64,000 bases of DNA from Neoceratodus forsteri. Taxonomy: Eukaryota > Chordata > Ceratodontiformes > Ceratodontidae. A model generated the notes under the pieces. It had not been told where the DNA came from and searched no databases. It saw only the letters and a list, made by a program, of their open reading frames with translations. This document shows positions 55,990 to 64,000 of the stretch, piece after piece. Position 1 is the first letter of the stretch, and every line of letters begins with the position of its first letter. The stretch spans positions 492,145,501 to 492,209,500 of the forward strand of contig CM057451.1 of the NCBI GenBank assembly GCA_016271365.2, read 5' to 3'. The position numbers and the translations under genes are program-made.

Positions 55990-56479
55990 GTGTGCCAACA
56001 CAAGGTGTCTTGGAAATAAAATTCCAGACTGGAGGTCATCATGGCGAAGGCAGACTTGGATTGTGTAGCCATTACTGAGTTGTGGTGCAGAGGGGCCATG
56101 ACTGGGACATGGCTATACCAGGCTACACTTAGGAAGGATCGGAGGGGAGGAAGGGTGGACAGTTTTATATATATGAGGAGATTACCAAAGTGATGAAAAT
56201 GCAAGGGAATCTAGGGAAAAGAATGGGTTGGAGGTGCAGTGGGTCACCCTGGAGACAGAAGCAACTATTCACACTGGAGTGATATACAGATCTCCAACAC
56301 AAGGTGAAAATTGGATAAAGCACTTGAAGAAGCCATCAGCACAATTGCAAAAAAAAGGGGAGGTGCTGCTGGTGGGGGATTTTAATCTGCCGAATGTAGA
56401 TTGTAGCATCCCAGCTGCAACCTCAGTTAGAAGTAAGGCCATCCTATACTCCCTGCAGAGGCATTTCTCAGGCAACTAG
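55990..56479 (+). pseudogene. CR1 endonuclease remnant
   Basis: The frame 56228-56479 reads VQWVTLETEATIHTGVIYRSP, and LLVGDFNLPNVDCSIP, with the GDFN active-site block intact. Earlier text near 56000-56170 decodes to RCLGNKIPDW- and AITELWCRGAM-like pieces in shifted frames. The HCTVWF motif that follows the SDH triad lies at about 56617-56640. Confidence 0.7.
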
Positions 56480-56534
56480 TCAGAGAGCCGACTTGAGATG
56501 GGACAATACTGGACCTGGTGCTCACAAACAGGGA

Positions 56535-56612
56535 CAGTATTGCAGATGTCAATGTAGGATGCCACCTGGGGACCAGTATTGCAGATGTCAATGTAGGATG
56601 CCACCTGGGGAC
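56535..56612 (+). repeat. 39-bp exact tandem duplication in CR1 endonuclease
   Basis: The unit beginning cagtattgcagatgtcaatg at 56535 repeats exactly at 56574. Length 39 bp is 13 codons, so the frame is kept, and residues IADVNVGCHLGTS are doubled before the DHCTVWF block. Confidence 0.95.
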
Positions 56613-56699
56613 CAACGATCACTGTACAGTGTGGTTTTTACATAAGGACAGTGGCAGACACAAACCACACAAGGATGAGAGTCCTGGATGTCAGGAGGG

Positions 56700-57119
56700 C
56701 AGATTTTAGAAAAATGGGTGGGTGCCGTAGAGTCAGAGATGACCAAATGAGAGGGGATTGCCTGGATGGGGTGGAAGAATAGTGGGCCAGGTTAAGAGAC
56801 AACACCATGAAGGCAACAAACCTCTGCAAAGAGAAGTGACCAAAACAGGAATAAATAGAGACTACTATGGTTTTCGAGGGAAGTTGCTGCGATGGTAAAT
56901 GACAAAGAGGTGGCATTCAGCAAGGAGACACAGGGGAAAGAGGATAGGGAGGTGTACGAGGAGATGCAAAGACAAGCAGGAAAGGCTATGAGGGGCACAA
57001 AGGCACAAACAGAGGAAAGGATAGCCAAAGGGATAGTTAAGGGGGACAAGACCTTTTCTAGATACATAAGCGAAAAATGGAAGACAAGGGAAGGGATTGT
57101 GAGATTAAGAAGGGCAGGG
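56700..57119 (+). pseudogene. CR1 linker between endonuclease and RT
   Basis: The frame 56892 onward reads MVNDKEVAFSKETQGKEDRE, then QRQAGKAMRGTKAQ and SRYISEKWKTREGIVRLRRAG, the CR1 linker ending in the KREGIGPL-type block. It runs in frame up to codon ggg at 57117-57119. After the L1 insertion the same frame continues at 62924. Confidence 0.8.
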
Positions 57120-57186
57120 GAACATCTTCCCAGATATAGTACACCAACCACAATACCCATGGGGTCTCCATCATGCCACCAACCAC

Positions 57187-57399
57187 ATGGAATACCTCAG
57201 ACTTAAATTCCACTGGAACCTCTCACAACTGGGGAAAGAAAATCTGTGGCCCCTATTTGATGACCTGGATAAAGATCTCAGCAGGTGGGCATGGTTGCAC
57301 CTCTCTCACTGGGGTACAGTACAAGCCTTCAAGCTAATGGCAGCCCCAAAACTACACTATATATTAGGTAACCTTCCTCTGTGCATAGACCCCACATTA
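57187..57399 (+). pseudogene. Outer L1 ORF2 C-terminal region (piece 1)
   Basis: Reads MEYLRLKFHWNLSQLGKENL, then DKDLSRWAWLHLSHWGTVQA and FKLMAAPKLHYILGNLPLCI, matching the thumb-like region after the RT in L1/Tx1 elements. The reading stops at MKVVH, where the inserted copy begins. The continuing text lies at 57986. Confidence 0.75.
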
Positions 57400-57414
57400 A
57401 TGAAGGTGGTTCAT

Positions 57415-57970
57415 TCAGACAAAGGAAGTTATATATGGTTATCATATCAGCCACGGCCAAAGCGGTTATCCTTAGACACTGGAAGGACGCTTCCACTCCA
57501 CCAATTCTAGAATGGTATAAGGAAATTATAATGGCATTACAACTAGAATATCATATAGCCAGAATGAATAACAGGATCCAATTTTATGGCTCCAAATGGG
57601 GACTATTGGAAGCAGTCCTAATCAGTTGGCAAGTTTAATCTCCTTGGCCTTTGGTAATATTCCTGTGGCTTGCCGATTCACAGTACAATTGTTTCTTTCC
57701 CATAATGAAGATGTGTATTATATACCCCAACCTGATTGTAGATGCTGCTAGGGAATGGGGTGGTTGGGGGTGGTTTTTTGAGTAAACTTAACTAGGATAA
57801 TTGGCTAAGTCCCGTCGCAATGTCTATGGTTCTCGTCCTGGACGAGCCAGCTTCTATTATTACGTACTTTCGATAAGTGCCCTGTTTGATGTGTAATATG
57901 TAAAACTGAGTAGATTGGCACTTTTCATGTAACGTTTAATGTGCTAATAAAGTATATTGAATAAAAAAAA
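57415..57970 (+). mobile_element. Inner 5'-truncated L1-like insertion
   Basis: Flanked by an exact 15-bp repeat, ATGAAGGTGGTTCAT, at 57400-57414 and 57971-57985. Ends aataaagtatattgaataaa followed by an A9 run. It begins within ORF2 text (AKAVILRHWKDASTPPILEW near 57440-57500), which is the L1 C-terminal 'RHWK' block, so only the last ~0.55 kb was inserted. It has interrupted the outer L1 at the VVH codons. Confidence 0.88.
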
Positions 57971-57985
57971 ATGAAGGTGGTTCAT

Positions 57986-58980
57986 ACGAAGATCTTCACA
58001 TTTTTCTAGGGAGGGGGTTCAAGATGCTTAAACTGGCTGAAATTAAGGAATGATTTTCAGCAAGGGTGCTCTGACACCTCGGCCTTTCAGTTTTGAGTCA
58101 TGGCACATACTCTCATCCAGCTAGCCCAAACAGCTCCCTAGATACCACAATAGTACCAGTCTAAATGAGCAGAGTGTGAGACCTCCTTGGCTGGTAGGTT
58201 GCTGGTAGAAGTTCTCCAAATCGGTTCGGTCCCTAAACCAACAACCTTGCATCCGACAATCTAGAACTCCTTGACAGTGTGGAGGAAGTATCTTAGGATG
58301 AATGAGTGGTCTCCTGAAAGCACAAAATTTTCTTCTGTGGGTGAACCACCATCTTAAAATAGGGGAAACAGTGTGGTTTAGGAAAGGGAGGCAGCTGGTA
58401 TCCACACTTTATCTGATGTTATGCATCCAACCCTCAGTACCCTTATGTCCTTCACACAAATCCAGCAAAAGTTTTGCATACCACAGCAGTATCACTGGCG
58501 TTACCTCCAGCTCCACCATGGCCTTGCAGCAGCCCTAGGCCCAACCTCTGCCCCAGCCACAGTCCAATCCATAGATTGGATTCTGTGGCCCCCGAATGGG
58601 ACACGGCCCCGGAGCAGGGATGTGTATCAACACTTGCTGGAAACACTCCCAAACCTTACATGCAGAGTTCGGGAGAAGCGGTCCAAGGAGGTAGGCCTCA
58701 AGGTCAATCAGGACCTCTGGAAGTTCTGCTGGGCCAATACATCAAGGGCAATCAATAACACAAAGAGCAGATTTACCTAGCTAGAAATCTTATAGAGATG
58801 GCACAGAACGCCCCTTAAACCATATGAATGGGGTCTCTATTGGATTGGGACTTGCTGGAGGTATGGGCAGCCAGCTGGATCCATCACTCACCTACTACGG
58901 TCATGTCAGAACCTGAGATTTTTGGGACGAAATCCAACAAGCCTGTAGCGTAATACTATCCTCCAAAGTCACCCTCACCG
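57986..58980 (+). pseudogene. Outer L1 ORF2 C-terminus (piece 2)
   Basis: After the 15-bp repeat the host reading resumes as TKIFTFF and, with stops, continues. From 58421 a frame reads SFTQIQQKFCIPQQYHWRYL, then DVYQHLLETLPNLTCRV and KVNQDLWKFCWANTSR; these are L1 C-terminal blocks. The sequence near 58880-58920 contains the CRNLRFLG-type remnant. The piece ends where the L2 tail begins at 58981. Confidence 0.75.
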
Positions 58981-59126
58981 ATAGATAGATGTAGATGGAT
59001 ATTTTATTTATAAAGCGCCCATTTCCATGAACTCTGGGTGCTGTACAAAACCATTCAATAACAAAATACATATAAGCAGCAGCTCAACACAAACTTAAAA
59101 TTCTATCCATCCCATTAAAACCAAAC

Positions 59127-59835
59127 TCAATCATTAAAAGCCTGCTGGAACAGATATGTTTTTAGTGCTTTTTTAAAGGCTTCTACTGAGGGGACCTCCC
59201 TTAAATAACCAGGAAGGGAGTTCCACAGAGTGGGTGCGGCCACCGAAAATGCCCTATCCCCAGAATGCTGCAACCTCACTCTGGAAACACCAAAGAGGCC
59301 ACCCCAGCAGAATGGAGTGCCCGGGGCAGAGAGTAGGAGCAAGAAGATCTTGCAGATAGACAGGTCTCCCTTCGTGTAGGGATTTGTAGGTCAGGAGCCC
59401 TACCTTGAAGACAATTCTCCACCTGACTGGCAGCCAGTGCAGTCTGCGGAGGACCGGGGTGATATGATCACTCTGTCTCGCCCCAGTCAATAATCTTGCT
59501 GCCGCATTCTGCACCAGCTGCAGCCTACAGAGGTTGCCCCCAGATAACCCTAGGTACAGAGCATTACAATAGTCCAGCCTGGAAGTGACAAAAATGTGTA
59601 CAAGTGTGGTAAGATCCTCCGGCGGGATCAGGGCTCGGATTTGTGCAATGTTCCTTAGATAATAAAATCCGCTCTTGACAATGGCCAACACCTGAGCATC
59701 AAGCATCAAACTGTCATCCAGGATCACGCCCAAATCCTTCACCTGTCTAGACAGAGTAAGGGGAACACCCCCTAACACAAGGTCGGGGGTAACCCTCACG
59801 ATGCCCTCTGCCCCGATGAACTGGATCCACAACAA
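59127..59835 (-). pseudogene. L2 C-terminal domain
   Basis: The frame 59254-59835 reads VKDLGVILDDSLMLDAQV, then RLDYCNALYLGLSGGNLCRL, NAAARLLTGARQSDHIT and LHWLPVRWRIVFKV; the next frame (59127-59342) ends with FSVAAPTLWNSLP and EAFKKALKTYLFQQAF. These are the characteristic terminal blocks of vertebrate L2 ORF2. A frameshift near 59300 separates the two. Confidence 0.9.
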
Positions 59836-60490
59836 GTACCTCTGTCCTGTCTGGGTTGAGCTTAAGCCAGTTTTGAGTCATCCAGGCCTGCATCTCGTTG
59901 AGACAGCTGTTAAATACATAGTCCGACACCCGGGTATTGGGTGCACAGGACAGGTACAGCTGGGTATAATCTGCATAGCAGTGAAAACCCAGTCCATACC
60001 GCCTGATAATGTCCCCCAGTGGCAGCATGTACACCGTGAACAACAAGGGTGACAAGACCAAACCTTACGGGACCGTACAGCACAGAGGCTTTGGGTTAGA
60101 TGAAGCTAACCCCATCATCACCATCTGCACTCTGCCTGTCAGGTATGACATGAACCAGTTGATGACAATACCAGACAAGCCACACCAAAACCGCAGGTGG
60201 TCAAGTAGCACCTTATGGTCCATGGTGTCAAATGCTGCAGAGGGTCCAGTAGGACCAAGATAGTCCAGTCTCTTCTGTCCCTCGCCACCAGGAGATCATT
60301 ACACCCTCACCAGGGCGGCCCCTGTACTATGCCCCACAAGAAACAAAGACTGAAAAGGCTTATAGGTGGAGGAAGAGGCAAGATGTCTCCAAGCTGTTTG
60401 GCCACCACTTTTCAATAACCTTCCTAAAAATGGGAGGTTTGAGACCAGCCTATAATTGCTGAGGCAGTCTGAGTCCAAGGAGGTTTTCAA
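59747..60490 (-). pseudogene. L2 reverse transcriptase
   Basis: A fragment at 60299-60490 reads NYRLVSNLPFLGRLL and LASSSTYKPFQSLFLVGHST (RT fingers). The core frame 59747-60061 has [17 protein letters not shown] (motif B neighbourhood) and [12 protein letters not shown], where the catalytic YADD has become [22 protein letters not shown] follows. Motif A lies in the broken interval 60070-60300. Confidence 0.85.
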
Positions 60491-60828
60491 AGGGTCTAAC
60501 CAAAGCCTCTTTCAAGGCCATTGGGAAGACCCCACTCCTCAAGGAACTCCAGACAGCTCCAGCAATCACAGGCCCAACCAGGTCCAAACATTCAACAAAC
60601 AGTCAGGTCAGACCTGGGTCCAGTTCACATTGAGTTGGCCACAGCTTCAAGATTATTTTCACCACCTCCTCTACCCCAACCAGCTCAAACTCCTCCCAGG
60701 CAGGAGGAGTGTTTTGACACTCTCCTGGCCGGTCCATGCATCCCTTTGAGAGATGCTCAAGGAGACCTCATCCCTGATAGAGGATACCTTATCGGCAAAG
60801 AATACAGACAGCTCCTCACACCTATTGC

Positions 60829-61711
60829 TCAAACCTGCTCCCCGACACACAGACAGACAGGCAGGATGTAATAGCCCATCCACTGTGTGGAAAAGCTGAA
60901 GCGTCTGCTCCTTGCCACAGTAATCTCTCTAGACAGATATTCCACCTTCTTACGGGAGATTGCCCCCTGATAGTTGGTATAATGCAACCTCAGGGCCAAC
61001 CTGTCCTCCAGCAGGCCAGATCTCCTCCAGCATCTCTCTAACCTCCGCCCCTTAATCTTTAAACTCTGGAGATCCCCATCAAACCAAGGAGGTTTCTGGC
61101 GAGTGGACAAGGGGCGGACACAAATGGGTGAGATGGAATCGAAGGCAGCAGCAGCTGCCCCATTATAGGCTACCACTGCTTCTTCCATTCCAATCGCACA
61201 AGCCGCCCCAACTCTCAATAGGTCCAGCAATGCAGATAGTCCCATTGAGGAAACTCCTCTTAATGGGCGGTACCGGACCATCTCCACAGGAGCTGGACCA
61301 TCCAGGGAGGTGTCACCTAGCGTGAACCTCACGGTGCAATGATCTGACCAAAATACAGGATCAACACTGAGTTCATTAATACCCAAACCTAATGAAAAAA
61401 AACAAATCCAATGTGTGGCCACCCCAGTGCGTAGCTTTAGTTACTTTTTGTGACAGGCCCAGGGCCCCCATGCTTCCTAAAAGATCATTCCAAAACCCCA
61501 AAAGCCCACAGTCGACCCAGGCATTGAAGTCCCCCAGAATTAACCACCTGGAAGACTTCAACACCAGACTGGCAACGAGCTCCTCGACCTCAGCGACAAA
61601 GTCCCCATGCACTGCAGGTGGACGATAAAGCACAAGGACCCTAAAACCTGCCCCTACACCCCCTCGGGTGGCCACACACTCAAATGAATGCATATGACCT
61701 ACAGGTAGCAC
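60829..61711 (-). pseudogene. L2 endonuclease and linker
   Basis: The frame 61376-61711 reads GFRVLVLYRPPAV, SSRWLILGDFNAWVDCG and THWGGHTLDLFF (GDFN and HTLD active-site blocks). The next frame, 60829-61422, reads DPVFWSDHCTVRFTLGD (SDH), VEMVRYRPLRGV, PLSTRQKPPWFDGDLQSLK and LRLHYTNYQGAISRKKVEYL. The N-terminal half of the endonuclease continues to about 61935 in broken frames. Confidence 0.85.
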
Positions 61712-62126
61712 CGTGAGGTTCAGGCTGGCTTTAAAACAAATGGCTACCCCTCCCCCCGCCCCTGCGATCCTCCCTCAGGTAGTGTATCATGGAGTACCTA
61801 GCCGGAACTGCTGCCTCCAAAATAGGGGCAGCATTTTCATCCAACCAGGTTTCTGGGATGCAAGCCAGGTCAACCTAGGATATCAAATCCGCCATTATGG
61901 CAGTCTTATTTCTCATCGACCTGGCATTGCATAACACAACCTGAGAATGGATTAGGTGAGGCAGCCGAACCCACTAACTGCCCACCATCCATCGTGGAAC
62001 CCTTGGGTATGGGAACTAAACATGGCAACCCCCTCTCCAGTTCCCATTTCACCCCAGGGTGTCTCCTTGGCCCCACCACTGGGCCCTTGGTAATTCTGGG
62101 ACAGCCTCCAGACCCACAGATCAGGG

Positions 62127-62913
62127 GAAAGGCCATCTGAAAGTATCAATGGACTGCTGGGCATGCTGATTACTGCAAAGAGGATTCTACTTCGGCATTG
62201 GAAAGCCCCAAGCCCCACTCATATTCAGGAGTGGCTCTCTGAGCTGGGTAAAGCTACCAGCTATGAGAGGGTATATTATATTCCACTCAGGGCAAACTAG
62301 CCATCTTCTCCATATTGCATTATCCCTGAAGGATGCTACTTACTCCAGCAGGAACTATCCAGCCAGCCCAATTAGGATCCCCTACACCTCTATTTTGGCA
62401 AGCAGAGGTAATGTCTTGCTTTCATTACTGTATATGCCACACACATGAGATAAGGGAAGGGCGGACATCTTGGGGCTCACAGGAGCACCATAACTCCCCT
62501 AATGCCAGTATCTCATGGGCCTCCCATTAGGTTTATCAGCCCAGAAAGTTTCCTAAGCCTACCTCTATGTGCTGGTCAAGGTGTACACACAGCAACTATT
62601 GGTAACCCCAGCCCAATATACTTCCTAGGTACCTATGTGTATATCTGTAAAGTGCTGAGGCGGGTATAGTGAAAATATTTTCAATGCTATATTGCACCAG
62701 TGCTTTTCTCAGTAGTCTTCTACATTTGATGTTAAACTGTATATTGTATGTATCAATACTATTCAGATTTACTGTTGTTTGTTCTGTTACAGTAGTAACT
62801 TAGTCTGTTCATCCATGGGAGCAACCCTGGCTAGGTAATTATTCAATGGTTGACTTGTTATGTTGTGTTATTTAGGAAAACCAATAAAAATTTGAATTGC
62901 AAAAAAAAAAAAA
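62127..62913 (+). pseudogene. Outer L1 ORF2 C-terminal end and 3' UTR (piece 3)
   Basis: Resumes with ESINGLLGMLITAAKRILLR then HWKAPSPTHIQEWLSEL, the C-terminal RHWK block of L1/Tx1. It then has a 3' UTR and ends at the poly-A run at 62901-62915. It matches the type of the inner copy at 57440-57500 (AKAVILRHWK) but is not identical. Confidence 0.8.
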
Positions 62914-62923
62914 AAGGGCAGGG

Positions 62924-64000
62924 CAAGACTGTGAAGAGGAGGATCAGGAAAAATCAGATAACCTGAATAGATACTTCTGCTCAATCTTCACAGTGGAGAA
63001 AGAGGGGATGGACCACACAGAAGCAGTAGGAACACTGTAGGGCAGGAAGTGGACACAAGTCCATTCACACAGGAATGAGGGGGGAAGTGGACACAAGTGC
63101 ATTCACACAGTAAAGAGTCCTGAGAGGACATGCAAATCCAAAAGTGGATAAGGCTATGGGTCTGGAAGAGGAATATCCAAGGTGCTTTAGGAGCTCAGGG
63201 AGGTACTGGCTGCCCCTCTGACAGCGTTATTCAATAACTCACTGGAAAAAAGAGTGGTTCCAGAGTACTGGGGGAGGGAAAATGTAGTCTCGCTTCATAA
63301 AAGCATCAGCAGGGAGGAGGCTGGCAGCTATAGGCTGGTCAATCTAACGTCAGTGGTGGGGAAGTTAATGGAAACACAGATGAAAGAAAGGCTAAGGAAG
63401 TATCTTAAATCCAGTGGGTTGCAAGATATGAGGCAGCATGGACTCATGGGGGGGTGGGAGGTCATGTCAGACGAACCTGATCAATTTCTTCGTCTGGATG
63501 ATAGGGAAATAGATCAGGGTGGGGCAGTGGACATGACCTACTTAGACTTCAGCAAGGCCTTTGATGACACCGTACCACACTGGAGGTTTATAAGGAAACC
63601 AGGCAGTTTGGGGGTGGGACCCAAGGTGGCAAACTGGGTATGGATAGATAGGCAACAGAGGGTGGTGGTAAACAGCACTCACTCTAATGTGGGTAGAGTG
63701 ACCAGCAAGGTACCTCAGGGCTAAGTGGTGGGATTAGTCTTCTTGAATGTCTTCATAAGAGATATTACAGAAGAGCTGGAAGGGAAGGTATGCCTCTTTT
63801 CAGATGATACCAGGATCTGATATTGGGTAGATACTCCAGAGGGAGTGAAAAGAATGAGTAGGGACCTGAGAAAATTCGAGAAGTGATCAAGGATATGTCA
63901 GATGGGTTTTGATGCAAAATAGTGCAAAATCATGCACCTAGGGCGCAGAAACCCAGGGTCAGTATATAAAATGGGGAGAGGCACTGACGGTCACAAAACA
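62924..64000 (+). pseudogene. Outer CR1, RT part, running off the window
   Basis: The frame continues in phase from the linker codon ggg at 57119: QDCEEEDQEKSDNLNRYFCS and IFTVEKEG, then, from 63254, SYRLVNLTSVVGKLMETQM (RT fingers), a GLQDMRQHG block, TYLDFSKAFDDTVPHW (motif A with a duplicated Asp codon), and SKVPQG followed by a stop. LFSDDT near 63790-63815 replaces LFADDT. An approximately 32-bp imperfect duplication (gaagtggacacaagt) occurs at about 63047-63107. The element continues beyond 64000. Confidence 0.85.

Larger units (their letters stand above)
54957..57119 (+). mobile_element. Outer CR1, 5' part (ORF1, endonuclease, linker)
   Basis: This plus-strand CR1 begins around 54957-55028 with ORF1, continues through the endonuclease (about 56000-56700) and the linker to GIVRLRRAG at 57119. 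There it is interrupted by an L1-like insertion and continues at 62924. The left limit is tentative; 54650-54956 shows nothing recognisable. Confidence 0.8.
58981..62126 (-). mobile_element. Antisense L2 LINE, nearly full ORF2, inserted in L1
   Basis: Sense direction descends. Endonuclease (60829-61935), linker, RT (59747-60490) and the C-terminal domain (59127-59835) are all recognisable, with a 3' end at 58981-59060 (sense ends ...AAATAAAATATCCATC plus ctat repeats). The L1 reading flanks it on both sides. The 5' limit near 62126 is set by the return of L1 text. Confidence 0.85.
57120..62913 (+). mobile_element. Outer L1/Tx1-like LINE inserted in CR1
   Basis: Flanked by 10-bp AAGGGCAGGG at 57110-57119 and 62914-62923. 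The element body is in three pieces (57120-57399, 57986-58980, 62127-62913), interrupted by a second L1-like copy and an L2. It ends in an A14-type run at 62901-62915 after aataaaaatttgaattgc. Being 5' truncated, it retains only the end of ORF2 and the 3' UTR. Confidence 0.85.

Noticed and set aside
1..64000. Host exons or conserved noncoding elements
   Set aside because: I found no splice-consistent host coding sequence; apart from the transposon intron, open frames with motifs are all retroelement or transposon derived.

Overview
This 64 kb window looks like vertebrate intergenic DNA made almost entirely of dead transposable elements. I found no host protein-coding gene, tRNA, rRNA or CRISPR array. 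Codon-by-codon reading recovers LINEs of at least three lineages (CR1, L2-like, L1/Tx1-like), one Penelope-like retroelement, one Ty3/gypsy fragment, a MIR-like SINE core, one large DNA transposon with a DDE-like protein, and several satellite arrays. Almost every element carries stops, frameshifts or truncations. The dominance of CR1 and L2-type LINEs, with Penelope, gypsy and MIR-like pieces, suggests a large, repeat-inflated genome of a non-mammalian vertebrate. A lungfish, caecilian/salamander or similar lineage is plausible, but the window alone does not settle the species.

Layout. 0-6 kb: old repeat fragments, a 311-bp tandem duplication, and a plus-strand CR1 split by an antisense LINE. 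6-8.3 kb: nothing recognisable. 8.5-11.8 kb: the DNA transposon, read as one protein through frameshifts and stops, with a probable small spliced intron near its C-terminus; a 144-bp tandem array follows directly. 14.6-19.9 kb: a long minus-strand LINE with endonuclease and a duplicated CCAAT-box-rich 5' region. 22-24.7 kb: MIR-like core and minus-strand gypsy gag/pol remains. 25.5-27.5 kb: minus-strand Penelope-like element with GIY-YIG domain and two later insertions. 28.1-32.9 kb: two further minus-strand LINEs. 36.8-39.6 kb: a plus-strand LINE with a well-preserved CR1 inserted in it. 40.1-48.3 kb: CR1 and L2-like pieces, one CR1 split by a 2.2-kb unidentified insertion. 49.1-51.1 kb: two satellite arrays whose monomers contain strong palindromes. 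51.2-54.65 kb: a minus-strand LINE with an inserted 0.57-kb sequence flanked by 8-bp repeats.

The right end (55-64 kb) is a readable insertion history. A plus-strand CR1 (SGNH-type ORF1, endonuclease, RT) was hit by an L1-like element that left a 10-bp target duplication. That L1 was then hit by a 5'-truncated L1 (15-bp duplication) and by an antisense L2. The CR1 reading frame resumes exactly after the L1 poly-A tail and runs off the window.

The most interesting candidates are the DDE-like transposon with its intron and adjoining 144-bp array, the hairpin-bearing satellites, and the nested LINE stack. Superfamily names rest on motif recognition by eye; no search was run.
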